A stretch of DNA of 64,000 nt from Flaviflexus ciconiae (GCF_003971195.1 NZ_CP034593.1:2046001-2110000); one strand, 5' to 3'; shown: positions 18,201 to 26,627, counted from the first letter of the stretch. The notes: a model not told the origin generated them from the letters alone. Numbers and translations are program-made.

Positions 18201-18318
18201 AGATCAATCCGACGAGCGGAACGATTGATGCTACGAAGAATCCTTCACGGCCCAGCCACTTCATTACGACTGGCATTGCCAGAGCAACCACCATAAATGC
18301 AATGAATATCTGAACCAT
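15289..18318 (-). CDS. mrpA: Mrp Na+/H+ antiporter subunit A fused to subunit B
   Basis: A 1009-aa membrane protein. The N-terminal ~500 residues are NuoL-like (MWELTTVFSFLLIGHY, KSAIFPFHFWLPAAMAAPTP, ILAYGTVSQLGFMM); a middle part follows; and the C-terminal ~140 residues are an MnhB domain (RLVYHTMLIGSLFLLFSGHN, PGGGFAGGLLAG). There is no separate mrpB, so this is the fused A-B form common in Actinobacteria. First gene of mrpACDEFG; GGGGAG lies 5 bases before its ATG. Known role: electrogenic Na+/H+ exchange for salt and alkali tolerance. Confidence 0.94.
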   Translation of the reverse strand: MVQIFIAFMVVALAMPVVMKWLGREGFFVASIVPLVGLIWTIAQGPRVLAGDYPVQTVTWVAELGLAGDFRLDTLSWIMSLLVNGVGALVLIYSARYFSRKASGLGRFAGFFVAFAGAMFGLVTTDNTLIMYIMWELTTVFSFLLIGHYRGRRASRRAAMEAIIVTTAGGLAMLGGIILLGELPGGSYSLTELVQAGADGTLLEGARASMGTGYVATAVVLVLLGALSKSAIFPFHFWLPAAMAAPTPTSAYLHAAAMVKAGVYLVARMAPGFADQTVWMWVILPAGLFTMIISGYRALRQNDTKLILAYGTVSQLGFMMVLVGYGTAEMALAGLAVLTAHALFKSCLFLCVGIVDMSTGTRDLRELSGVGRRRPFLAVAAGIAVLSMAGIPPFAGYVGKEAALHALTHGSTQDMVVAWVIVVGSVLTLAYGLRFWWGCFWDKPGVEPIELKNKSRIILTPPVLLAIASLALGLVPSWWEGLLKGHANLNPGEPGHLTLWAGFGLPVIMTGLIIAGGIILFVIRKPFERFQRRVAVPFSAEGGYRRTIVGLENLAGDITGRTQSGSQPMYLTITLIVMAAAGSTALIFGGTSIAADYRWYDTVAQVPVVIIASIAAVLAARARRRLKAVLLLSLSGYCVALIYELHGAPDLALTQVLVETITLVVFVLVLRRLPAYFSNRPMATSRWFRASLGVVVGVCVAGFAFFAANARQHRPISSDFASEAYDFGYGQNVVNVTLVDIRAWDTMGEISVLVACAIGVASLLFIRDRKARTDPLRNIARPGMHDRVWRVEETDDHTKVLDEQNLKYVQDHQVREPGRNNLWLPAANTLAAARRSVIFEVGTRLVYHTMLIGSLFLLFSGHNLPGGGFAGGLLAGIALTLRYLAGGRYELGAAIPMHPGVLMGGGLMVATTAALFPILLGGSALQTAAFEFTLPVFGDVKFATAMVFDVGVYLVVVGLVLEILRSMGAEIDRHGEIEGLDDDGMSVPTPQSDRRKEAVTKRDAVEGLK

Positions 18319-18454
18319 TCACACTCCCCAGTAGTCCCCATCCCACTTTAACGGACGGCACTATGGGTTCCCTACCCTTGTTCGCAAGTTGTTTAATTTA
18401 CGGAACGGAACAGGCTATTTTGAGATAAGACAGTTTTCCTCCAGAAAGGCCGCT

Positions 18455-20656
18455 GTGTTACCCACCTGGTCACTCATCATCGCCGGTTTGATCACCCTCG
18501 CGTGCGCCGGGATCTTCCTGCGGGGATTGTGGCAGATCGTGACGGTAGCGCGGATGGGGACGGTTGCCCCCGGTCGTCTCACACCGGTCGGTCCGCGCCT
18601 GTGGATGACGATGAAGGAGATACTGTCACACAGCGCTTTTAAGAACCGCGCGTGGATTCGAGTCGCGCACTGGTGCGTCATGATCTCGTTTCCCGTGCTC
18701 TTCTTCACACTGGTCACAGCCTTTAACCAGCTCGCAGACCCTGCCTGGGCTTTCCCCATCATCGGGCACTGGGCACCGTGGGAATGGCTGATCGAAATAT
18801 TCGCATGGGCAGGGCTTATCGGTGGGCTCTATCTCACCTGGGTACGTACCCGCACGGGCAGGGCTAAGAATTCCGGTGAAACACTTGAAAGCGGCGACGA
18901 GTTCCCGAGAACCTCCCGTTTCTATGGGTCGATCAACTGGCAGGCCCGCTACGTCGAGTTCACAATCGTCGGCGTCGTCGTTTGCGTTCTCCTGATCCGT
19001 GGGGCCGAATACGCCTACCTGGCCGGAGCCGAGTACGCGACCCTCGTACATTTCCCCACCACAGCCTGGATCGGTGGCCTGCTGACCGGTCTTTCGCAGG
19101 GCACCATCGGCTGGATCATCACAATCCTCGCCATCATCAAGCTTGTCCTCTCCCTGTCCTGGCTCGTCGTGATCGGCCTCGTTCCTTCCATGGGTGTTGC
19201 CTGGCACCGCTTCCTTGCCCTCATCAACGTTTACGCCAAGACAAACGTTGACGGCTCCAAGGCGCTCGGGCCCCTACCCGATCTTCTTGTCGACGGTAAG
19301 CCACTGAGGCTCGACATGATTGAGGAGATGGAAGGGGATGAGAGGCTCGGAATCGAAACGATCTCCGACATCTCCTGGAAGGGCCTGCTGGATACGGCAA
19401 CCTGCACCGAGTGCGGACGTTGCCAGGATCTCTGCCCCGCCTGGAACTCGGCCAAGCCACTCTCCCCCAAGCTCCTTGTCACCGCACTGCGCGACCATGC
19501 CTTTGCCTCCGCACCCTTCGCAAAGGCCGCAGTCAGTATGGAAGAGGCACACAGCGGGGATGTTCTGGGCGCCCTCATGGAATCCGGTGCAATCGGATCG
19601 GATCCCGAGCGGGGCCCCAATGCGCCACTTATGCCGAACGTTGTCACCCCTGACGTTCTCTGGGCGTGCACGATGTGCGGGGCATGCGTTGATCAGTGCC
19701 CCGTCGACATCGAGCACCTTGATCTCGTTGTTGGACTGCGTCGGCACCAGACCCTCATGGAATCGACCTTTCCGGCAGAGCTCGGCAAGATGTTCACCGG
19801 CATGGAGAACAAAGGCAACCCGTGGGGCCTCAACCCCCGTAAGCGCCTCGACTGGGCCAAGAAGCTCGACTTCGATGTTCCCCAGGTCGGCGTCGATGTG
19901 GAAAGCGCCGACGAAGTCGACTACCTGTTCTGGGTCGGCTGCGCCGGAGCCTACGACGATCGAGCAAAGAAAACATCCGCGGCCGTTGCCGAGCTCCTCC
20001 ACACCGCTGGAGTGTCATTCGCGGTCCTGGGCGACGGTGAATCCTGCACCGGCGATCCCGCCAGGCGTGCCGGTAATGAGGTCCTGTTCCAAATGTTGGC
20101 CGCCCAAAACATCGAGACCCTCAACGAGGTTGGCGCGAAGCGCATCGTGGTGTCCTGCGCCCACTGCTTCAACACGATCGCGAAGGAATACCCGGACCTG
20201 GGTGGCACCTACGAGGTCGTTCACCACACGCAGCTCCTCAACCGGCTCGTCCGCGAAGGCAAGCTCACCCCGGTGCCGCCCTCCGAAGAGGACCGCAAGA
20301 AGATCACCTACCACGACCCGTGCTTCCTGGGCCGCCACAACAAGGTCTACAACGCACCGCGTGAACTCTTGGGCGACAAAGACGTCGTGGAAATGGAACT
20401 GAATCACGAGCGCGCCATGTGCTGTGGCGCCGGTGGCGCCCATGCCTTCTTTGAAGATAAGAACGGCACCTCCGTCAGTGGTATGCGGACCAGGCAGGCC
20501 ATGGCGACCGGTGCCGAAGTCATTGCGACAGCGTGTCCGTTCTGCACAACTATGTTGAATGACGGAGTCCGCGGCGAGGCCGCCGAAATCGAAGTGAAGG
20601 ACGTCTCCGTCCTTCTGCTCGAAGGTGTCAAGCGAGGCCAGGCCCGAAGCGAATAG
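18455..20656 (+). CDS. Membrane Fe-S oxidoreductase, heterodisulfide reductase/GlpC type
   Basis: A 733-aa protein. The N-terminal part (to about residue 280) has five to six helices like a NarI/HdrE cytochrome b. It is followed by two [4Fe-4S] motifs: TCTECGRCQDLCP near residue 315 and CTMCGACVDQCP near 405. Two cysteine-rich CCG domains then occur (VSCAHCFNT, and MCCGAGGAHAFF near 655). Such proteins pass electrons between the quinone pool and a soluble redox partner; the actual donor is unknown. GTG 18455 is chosen because AGAAAGG lies about 6 bases upstream; the frame is open to TTG 18389. Divergent from the mrp operon. Confidence 0.82.
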   Translation: MLPTWSLIIAGLITLACAGIFLRGLWQIVTVARMGTVAPGRLTPVGPRLWMTMKEILSHSAFKNRAWIRVAHWCVMISFPVLFFTLVTAFNQLADPAWAFPIIGHWAPWEWLIEIFAWAGLIGGLYLTWVRTRTGRAKNSGETLESGDEFPRTSRFYGSINWQARYVEFTIVGVVVCVLLIRGAEYAYLAGAEYATLVHFPTTAWIGGLLTGLSQGTIGWIITILAIIKLVLSLSWLVVIGLVPSMGVAWHRFLALINVYAKTNVDGSKALGPLPDLLVDGKPLRLDMIEEMEGDERLGIETISDISWKGLLDTATCTECGRCQDLCPAWNSAKPLSPKLLVTALRDHAFASAPFAKAAVSMEEAHSGDVLGALMESGAIGSDPERGPNAPLMPNVVTPDVLWACTMCGACVDQCPVDIEHLDLVVGLRRHQTLMESTFPAELGKMFTGMENKGNPWGLNPRKRLDWAKKLDFDVPQVGVDVESADEVDYLFWVGCAGAYDDRAKKTSAAVAELLHTAGVSFAVLGDGESCTGDPARRAGNEVLFQMLAAQNIETLNEVGAKRIVVSCAHCFNTIAKEYPDLGGTYEVVHHTQLLNRLVREGKLTPVPPSEEDRKKITYHDPCFLGRHNKVYNAPRELLGDKDVVEMELNHERAMCCGAGGAHAFFEDKNGTSVSGMRTRQAMATGAEVIATACPFCTTMLNDGVRGEAAEIEVKDVSVLLLEGVKRGQARSE

Positions 20657-20945
20657 CCCCACCCCATTCGGCAGTCTGCGATAGCGTGGCCGAGCCACAC
20701 GCTACCTATCAGCCCCGCTTGATTGCGCTAGACGCGGTTGTAGCCCCGCCAACCATTCACGTGATCGTTGCAACGAACGCGTTGCCAAGCTGTCGGCGAA
20801 GCTTTCCCGCACATCTGCACCAAGCCCGACAGTCCCTCCCGCGGCCCTCTTGATACAGCCGATCCAATCTGGGTATGGGAATGGCCCAAGAGTTACCTCC
20901 CGGGCCATTCCTATTTGCTGGCGCGACCTATTGGTGCGCGTAGTC

Positions 20946-22249
20946 TTACAGCGTTCCGGTCTCTTCTCGAATCTCGCACGTACCGGCAGCGTAGTCGGTG
21001 CGTCCGCCGCAGGTTTCGGCAAACTCTTCGTACTCGGAGCCAATTTCGGAATCCCACCACATGGTGTCGCAGGCCGCCAAGTCGCCACCCTCACACTCGT
21101 CGTAGAGAGCATCGAGGGCCGCATCGTCGCCGTAGTTCATGGCGCCTGAGCCGTTGGTGGAACCCGAGGAATCGCAGGAACCGTAGTTGTCTGTATCTGT
21201 TCCACCGCAGGTGATGGCGAACTCCTCGTACTCTGTTCCGTAGCCGGAGTTGAAGTAGAGTTCATCGCACGCAGCCATGTCGCCGCCCTCGCACGAATCA
21301 TAGAGTGCGTCGAGCTCCGGATCGGAGCCGTACATTCCCGTATCCGTTTCAGGGGTACTTTGACCGGGGGTCTCCGGCTCCGTGGTTTCGGGCTCCGTGG
21401 TCTCGGGCTCCGTGGTTTCTTCTTGGCTGGTTGTCGTCTCCGTACCCGTCGTTTCGTCATCATCGCCACCACCGATGACTCCGGTAGCGAAGAGAATGCC
21501 GACAACAACCGCCGCAATCAGGATGACACCGAGGACAATCCAGGCAATTAGCGGGCCTTTGCCCTTGCTCGGGGCTGGCCATAGCCACCGCCCTGGGGCG
21601 GGTAGCCACCGTAGTTACCGCCGCCGTACTGTCCGCCACCGTAGGAGGCCTGTGCCGGTGGGTACGAGGAGGGCTGGGAGTCCGGGCCGTATCCCTGCTG
21701 CCCGTAGCCTTGCTGGCCATACTGCTGACCGTACTGCTGGTTGTAGCCCTGCTGCGGCTGGCCGTAACCCGCCTGATCCGCACTAAACGACTGCGTGGGC
21801 TGCTGGCCGAACTGCTCCTGATGGGAAGCCTGATAGGGCTGTGTGGTATGGCCGTAACCGGCCTGCTCGGCGCTGTATGCCTGGGGTGGTTGCTGGCCGT
21901 AGTTCTGTCCGTAGGCGGCTTCTTGACCGTACTGCTGGTCGTAGCCGTGCTGGGGCTGGCCGTAGCCTGCCTGATCCGCACTGAACGACTGCGTGGGCTG
22001 CTGGCCGAACTGGTCCTGATTCGGAGCCTGGTAGGACTGTGTATCTTGCGGGCCCCACTGGTTCTGTGGAGCCTCGTTAGCAGAGCCGGCCTGATAAGAC
22101 TGCGTGTCCTGCGTGCCCCACGGCTCCTGCGGGGCCTCGTTAGCAGAGGCCGACTGGTCGTTCTGAGGCTGGAACTGCTGAGTATCGTCAGCAGTGTTCT
22201 CGGGCTGCTCGCCATCCTCTGGACGGCGCCCTCCGTTGAATTCTGACAT
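20946..22249 (-). pseudogene. Gln/Gly/Tyr-rich single-pass membrane protein with duplicated Cys motif, frameshifted
   Basis: ATG 22249 (AGGGGA upstream) opens a low-complexity cytosolic part rich in Q, G, Y and P (units such as [14 protein letters not shown]). That frame ends at 21548 just after YGQP. One frame over, the sequence continues without a break: [12 protein letters not shown], a membrane segment (IVLGVILIAAVVVGILFATG), a linker of repeated TTEPE units, and two copies of an LDALYD-CEGGD-AACD-EYEEF-CGG module, ending at 20946. One extra C in the CCCC run (minus strand, 21571-21574) would join both parts. The likely intact product is about 434 aa. Sequencing error, recent mutation or slippage are all possible. 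Function unknown. Confidence 0.7.
21756..22020. repeat. Two 67-bp direct repeats inside the Q/G/Y-rich gene
   Basis: The segments 21756-21822 and 21954-22020 match at 63 of 67 bases and lie 198 bases (66 codons) apart in the same frame. They encode the repeated [20 protein letters not shown] unit. Shorter GTACTGCTG-type repeats fill the space between, so the low-complexity part has probably grown by unequal recombination or slippage. Confidence 0.85.
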
Positions 22250-22683
22250 TTTATTTTCCCCTGCGATATTCGCTTGTCGATAGATCGAGATCTGCTGAAG
22301 TCTATTCGTTGCCAGAATACATGGTAAAGACTGCTGTTCTTCCACGTGGACCGTATTGTCCGACTCGGAATGTGGGCACTACTTCCCACCGCCTACCAGC
22401 GCATGCTCTCCGGGTACCGACTATTCGGGTGCACCATCCGCAAAGGCCCGGCGCGCCGTCACCTGGAAATCAATTTCGAAATTATCTCGTTTTTCGAGTG
22501 AAGAAATCACGACAATTGAACATACATCTGATAAACATGGATCAAAAATGCGTCACTTTGCAACAATTAACGCCGTCCACATAAGAACATTGTTCATTTC
22601 GCTACTACTGGAGGCAAGAACGGCCTACTCTATCCCTGAAAGGTGTGTGCATCAGTTCACACCACGACTACACGGGAGGAACC
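22250..22683. other. 434-base intergenic region between divergent genes
   Basis: This gap separates the minus-strand Q/G/Y-rich gene from the sugar importer operon. It must hold both promoters. It becomes AT-rich at about 22470-22580. I see a small inverted repeat CTCG-ttttt-CGAG at 22486-22498 and a GGAGG ribosome binding site at the right edge, but no RNA gene and no credible coding region. Confidence 0.5.
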
Positions 22684-24096
22684 ATGCGACGGAGCATGAA
22701 GGCTACGGCCGCCCTTATTACATCAGCAGCTTTGCTGGCCGCTTGCGGCGGCGAAGAGGTGGAGGACACCGAGCCAACGGACGGTGGTGCGGACACGACC
22801 GACTCGACCGACGATGGCGAGACCACTGACGACACCGAAGATACGGAAGACACCGACGGTGAAGAAACCGACGATGGTGCCGACGGTGGGGATTACCCGG
22901 ACCTGTCCGGCGTAACCATTGACGTCGCATCCGACTGGTCGGGTGCGGAGCAGGAGAACTTCGAGCAGGTCCTCGACTACTTCGAGGAAGAAACGGGTGC
23001 GCAGGTCACCTACACTTCGCTTGGGAACAACGTGTCCACCGCTCTTGGCACCCAGATCGAAGGTGGTGGCGCACCCGATATCGCGCTTGTCCCCCAGCCC
23101 GGTCTCGTTGACCAGCTGGTCGAGTCCGACGACATCGTCCCCATGACCGACGAAGTCGTTGCTGCGGTTGACGCAAACTATGCGGAGACCTGGAAGGATC
23201 TATCGACCTACGACGGCGAGCTTTACGGCGTGTGGTTTAAGGCCGCAAACAAGTCAACCGTTTGGTACAACGTTGGCGTTTACGAAAATGCTGGCGCCGA
23301 CGTTCCCGAAACCTGGGAAGACTTCACTGCCACGCTGCAGCTCATTTCAGACTCCGGTGTTCCCGGCCTCGTCGTTGGTGCCGATGTTGGGTGGCCGCTG
23401 ACCGACTGGTTCGAGAACGTTTACCTGCGTACCGCCGGTCCGGAAATGTACGACCAGCTTGCCGCACACGAGATCCCCTGGACCGATGACTCCGTCATCG
23501 AGGCCCTCGAGATTCTCGGTGAGCTGTGGGGCAACGATACGTTGCTTATGCCGGGAGGGGCACAGCGTTCCTTCCCCGACTCGGTCACTGCCGCTTTCAC
23601 GGATCCTGCCGAGGCTGGCACCGTCTACGAAGGTGACTTTGTTGCAGGCAACATTGCCGAGCAGACCGATTCGGTTGTCGGCGAGGATGCCAACTTCTAC
23701 CCCTTCCCCTCGATCAACGGCTCCGAGCCGGCAGTCATGGGTGCGGGTAACGTAGCAATCGCATTCAACGACGACGAAGCAACGATGGCTCTTATGACCT
23801 ACCTTGCTTCGCCCGAGGCCGCAAACATCTGGATTGAGCTTGGTGGCTTCACCTCACCAAACCAGAATGCCGATACCTCCCTGTACCCGGATGATGTCTC
23901 GCTCGCTATCGCCGAGCAGCTGACATCGGCCGAGTCCTTCAGGTTCGACATGTCGGACCTCACTCCCTCCGCCTTCGGTGGTACCGAGGGTGAGGGCATG
24001 TGGGCTGTCCTCATCGAGTTCTACGAGAACCCGGACGATGTTGAGGGAACCGCGCAGGCCCTCGAGGATGCGGCAGTGGCCGCGTACGGCAACTAA
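22684..24096 (+). CDS. Sugar ABC transporter substrate-binding lipoprotein
   Basis: A 470-aa extracellular binding protein of the carbohydrate (family 1, MalE/AglE-like) class. The signal peptide ends in the lipobox LLAAC (Cys20). It is followed by a linker of about 45 residues made almost only of D, E, T and G (DTTDSTDDGETTDDTEDTED), then the binding domain (TIDVASDWSGAEQENFEQVL, GGGAPDIALVPQPGLV, SPEAANIWIELGGF). ATG 22684 is preceded by GGAGG; the frame upstream to 22645 has no signal peptide logic. First gene of a three-gene importer; the family resemblance suggests an alpha-glucoside or oligosaccharide, but the substrate is not certain. Confidence 0.88.
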   Translation: MRRSMKATAALITSAALLAACGGEEVEDTEPTDGGADTTDSTDDGETTDDTEDTEDTDGEETDDGADGGDYPDLSGVTIDVASDWSGAEQENFEQVLDYFEEETGAQVTYTSLGNNVSTALGTQIEGGGAPDIALVPQPGLVDQLVESDDIVPMTDEVVAAVDANYAETWKDLSTYDGELYGVWFKAANKSTVWYNVGVYENAGADVPETWEDFTATLQLISDSGVPGLVVGADVGWPLTDWFENVYLRTAGPEMYDQLAAHEIPWTDDSVIEALEILGELWGNDTLLMPGGAQRSFPDSVTAAFTDPAEAGTVYEGDFVAGNIAEQTDSVVGEDANFYPFPSINGSEPAVMGAGNVAIAFNDDEATMALMTYLASPEAANIWIELGGFTSPNQNADTSLYPDDVSLAIAEQLTSAESFRFDMSDLTPSAFGGTEGEGMWAVLIEFYENPDDVEGTAQALEDAAVAAYGN

Positions 24097-24106
24097 CCAA
24101 CCAGTG

Positions 24107-24134
24107 GGCGGGGCGCATCGAAGTGCGCCCCGCC
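24107..24134 (+). promoter_or_regulatory. GC-rich stem-loop between binding-protein and permease genes
   Basis: A perfect 11-bp stem (GGCGGGGCGCA / TGCGCCCCGCC) with a TCGAAG loop, 11 bases after the stop of the binding-protein gene and 34 bases before the first permease. No T run follows, so it is not a full terminator. In sugar importers such stems stabilise the upstream mRNA so that the binding protein is made in excess; that role is inferred here. Confidence 0.65.
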
Positions 24135-24167
24135 TTCACCGGCCTATCACCGGTCAAGTGAGGAACC

Positions 24168-25520
24168 ATGTCCACTACCGCAGTGAAGAAGAACAAGAAG
24201 ACAAAGGTCCGGGGTAAGCCCCCGATGTCGACGCAGAACCGCTGGCTTCTTGTCATCCTGCTCGGCCCCGCCCTGGCCTTCCTTGTTGCCTTCGTTGTTT
24301 ATCCGATCATCTACTCGCTCTATCGCTCGACGTTTGACAGCCGCGGCGACGGATTCGTTGGTATCGGCAACTACGTCAAGGTCTTCACCGACCCACAAAC
24401 CTTCACTGCGTTTAAGAACAACATCATCTGGGTGCTTGTCGCACCGCTCGTGTGCACAATACTCGGCCTGATCTTTGCCGTGCTCATGGAAAAGATCGCA
24501 TGGGCAACGGCATTCAAGCTCATCATTTTCATGCCGATGGCGATTTCTATGCTTGCCGCGGGCATCATCTTCCGTACCGCCTTCCAGCAGAACCCCGACA
24601 TTGGCATGGCAAACGCCATCACCGTCACCATTAAAGAGTTCTTCTCTTCGGGCTCCCACTATCCCGACGCACGGTTGAGGGCCAGCGAGGAGTTCTCGTC
24701 TTTCGAGCAGCAGGAAACGGGCGGTGAGATTCTCTCAACCTCCGAGTTCGGGCCCGGCGACGTCGCCCTTATCCCCCTCATCGGCATTGCCCCCGAGCAC
24801 ATCGGCGACGATCCCGTCCCCGCAGTTCCAAGCCAGGCGCAAGATAGAGCCGTGACTGGCACTGTCTGGCTTGACTTCATTCCCGGCGGTGGCGGAGAAA
24901 CCGGCCACATAGATGCTGGCAAGCCAGGACTTGGTGGCATCACCATCCACGCTACGGATGGGTCCGGGAACGACTACGAGGCGGTGACGGCCGACGACGG
25001 CACATTCGCCTTCGAAGGGGTAACCGAACCCCTGACCCTTAGTGTTCCAGCATCAAACTTCACGTCCGGACCAACGGGAATCAACTGGCTGGGACCCGAC
25101 CTCATTACCCCCGTCATGATTCTTGCCTACGTGTGGATATGGGCGGGCTTCGCCATGGTCATGATCGGCTCCGGCCTTTCTGCCATTGACCGCTCCCTGC
25201 AGGAAGCGGCACGAACCGACGGCGCTTCGGAATGGCAGGTGTTCCGGCACATCACGGTGCCGCAGCTGATGCCGGTCATCATGGTTGTCATCGTGACCCT
25301 CATGATCAACGTGCTCAAGATCTTCGACCTTGTCTACGTCATACCTCCTGGCTCATCGAAGCAGGAAGCAGAGGTGCTCGCCACCCGAATGTGGACCGTG
25401 TCGTTCGGTGGCGGTAACGACCAGGGCCTGGGCTCCGCCCTCGCCATCGTCCTCCTCATCCTGGTCATCCCGTTCATGCTTATTAACATCCGCAACTTCC
25501 GGAGAGGAGGCCAGCGATGA
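24168..25520 (+). CDS. Sugar ABC transporter permease, MalF-type, with inserted extracytoplasmic domain
   Basis: A 450-aa permease. Helices 1-3 lie before residue 155 and the rest after 310, with the EAA loop LQEAARTDGASEWQVFRHIT at about 345-364. Between residues ~155 and ~305 a soluble domain is inserted. It includes GTVWLDFIPGGGG, GLGGITIHATDG and AVTADDGTFAFEGVTEPLT, which look like a beta-sandwich of the carboxypeptidase-regulatory/SdrD-B type. Ordinary actinobacterial sugar permeases of this class are near 300 aa. The stop overlaps the second permease gene. No ATPase gene is nearby, so a shared MsiK-like ATPase probably drives the importer. Confidence 0.87.
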   Translation: MSTTAVKKNKKTKVRGKPPMSTQNRWLLVILLGPALAFLVAFVVYPIIYSLYRSTFDSRGDGFVGIGNYVKVFTDPQTFTAFKNNIIWVLVAPLVCTILGLIFAVLMEKIAWATAFKLIIFMPMAISMLAAGIIFRTAFQQNPDIGMANAITVTIKEFFSSGSHYPDARLRASEEFSSFEQQETGGEILSTSEFGPGDVALIPLIGIAPEHIGDDPVPAVPSQAQDRAVTGTVWLDFIPGGGGETGHIDAGKPGLGGITIHATDGSGNDYEAVTADDGTFAFEGVTEPLTLSVPASNFTSGPTGINWLGPDLITPVMILAYVWIWAGFAMVMIGSGLSAIDRSLQEAARTDGASEWQVFRHITVPQLMPVIMVVIVTLMINVLKIFDLVYVIPPGSSKQEAEVLATRMWTVSFGGGNDQGLGSALAIVLLILVIPFMLINIRNFRRGGQR

Positions 25521-26488
25521 GTACCTCCAACATCGAGCACGTAGCACAGGAGCTTTCTGCCGAAGGCGAGGATCGGGACACAGAGAAGAGAGTCAAGCGG
25601 CGCCGGTCCGGCAAGGTTTATCGGGCCGGGGAACGCAAGAAGACCGTTGGCGGCAGGATCGTTGCCCTATTCAATAACTCGATCGTCAACATCATCCTTG
25701 TCATTGTTGCCGTCATGTGGCTTGTCCCGACGGTCGGCCTATTCGTTGCCTCGTTCCGTAGCTCGCAGGCTAACTCCGCCACCGGTTGGTGGACGGTCTT
25801 CCAAGACGTTCATCAGCTAACTGTTGAGAACTATTCATCGCTGCTCGGCAATGACGCGATGATGCAGTCTCTGCTCAACACGATCATCATTGTTGTCCCG
25901 TCCACGCTTCTTGTTGTCGCCTTCGGCGCCATGGCAGGCTATGCCCTGGCTTGGATCGACTTCCCGGGAAGGGACTGGGTTCTCATCGGGGTTGTGGCTC
26001 TCATGGCGGTGCCCCTCCAGGTTGCCTTTATCCCCCTTGCTCGCCTGTTCGGCAACATCGGCATCTTCGGAACCTATGCGGCAGTCATCATCTTCCACGT
26101 CTCCTTCGGGCTACCCTTCGCCGTGTTCCTGTTAAGGAACTACTTCACGAACATCAGCCCGGAACTTCTTGAAGCCGCGAGGATCGATGGTGCTTCGGAA
26201 ATGAGAATCTTCCTCCGTGTTGCTCTACCGCTTGGAATGCCGGCGATTGCATCCCTGGCAATCTTCCAATTCCTGTGGTCCTGGAACGACATGCTGGTCG
26301 CCCTGATCTTCGCGGGCCCCGGGTCACAACCGATTACTGTGGCGATCCAATCCCAGCTACGCCAGTTCTCTTCGAACATGGACATCCTGTCGGCCGGCGC
26401 CTTTGTATCCATGGTGATCCCACTGCTCGTCTACTTCGCCTTCCAGAAGTACTTCGTCAACGCCCTCATGGCAGGCTCCTCGAAGTAA
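25517..26488 (+). CDS. Sugar ABC transporter permease, MalG-type
   Basis: A 323-aa permease with a long basic N-terminal cytosolic part (RVKRRRSGKVYRAGERKK), six helices, and the EAA loop ELLEAARIDGASEMRIFLRV. It pairs with the preceding permease to form the channel of the sugar importer. ATG 25517 overlaps the preceding TGA (ATGA). A strong terminator about 100 bases after the stop closes the operon. Confidence 0.9.
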   Translation: MSTSNIEHVAQELSAEGEDRDTEKRVKRRRSGKVYRAGERKKTVGGRIVALFNNSIVNIILVIVAVMWLVPTVGLFVASFRSSQANSATGWWTVFQDVHQLTVENYSSLLGNDAMMQSLLNTIIIVVPSTLLVVAFGAMAGYALAWIDFPGRDWVLIGVVALMAVPLQVAFIPLARLFGNIGIFGTYAAVIIFHVSFGLPFAVFLLRNYFTNISPELLEAARIDGASEMRIFLRVALPLGMPAIASLAIFQFLWSWNDMLVALIFAGPGSQPITVAIQSQLRQFSSNMDILSAGAFVSMVIPLLVYFAFQKYFVNALMAGSSK

Positions 26489-26584
26489 CAGCAAACCCAC
26501 CGGCGAAGTACCAACAACAGGCGGATCAGCGCAGAGAAAACTCTGAATTAAGCGATCCGGTGGATGAGCTCATCTGGCACGTAG

Positions 26585-26627
26585 CAGTCAGGCCCCCGAT
26601 CTTCGGATCAGGGGCCTGACTGTTTTC
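26585..26627 (+). terminator. Intrinsic terminator of the sugar importer operon
   Basis: A 12-bp stem (CAGTCAGGCCCC / GGGGCCTGACTG) with an inner GATC-TTCG-GATC part, followed directly by TTTT and CCTGG. It lies about 100 bases after the last permease gene and ahead of the convergent dcd gene. Confidence 0.85.

Noticed and set aside
21710..22246. 178-codon hydrophobic plus-strand frame (Leu/Val-rich)
   Set aside because: It is the antisense of the Q/G/Y-rich repeats, which read as hydrophobic residues on the other strand; no real gene.
22486..22498. Inverted repeat CTCG-ttttt-CGAG before the sugar importer as repressor operator
   Set aside because: Only four base pairs per arm; too short to be meaningful without a matching regulator nearby.
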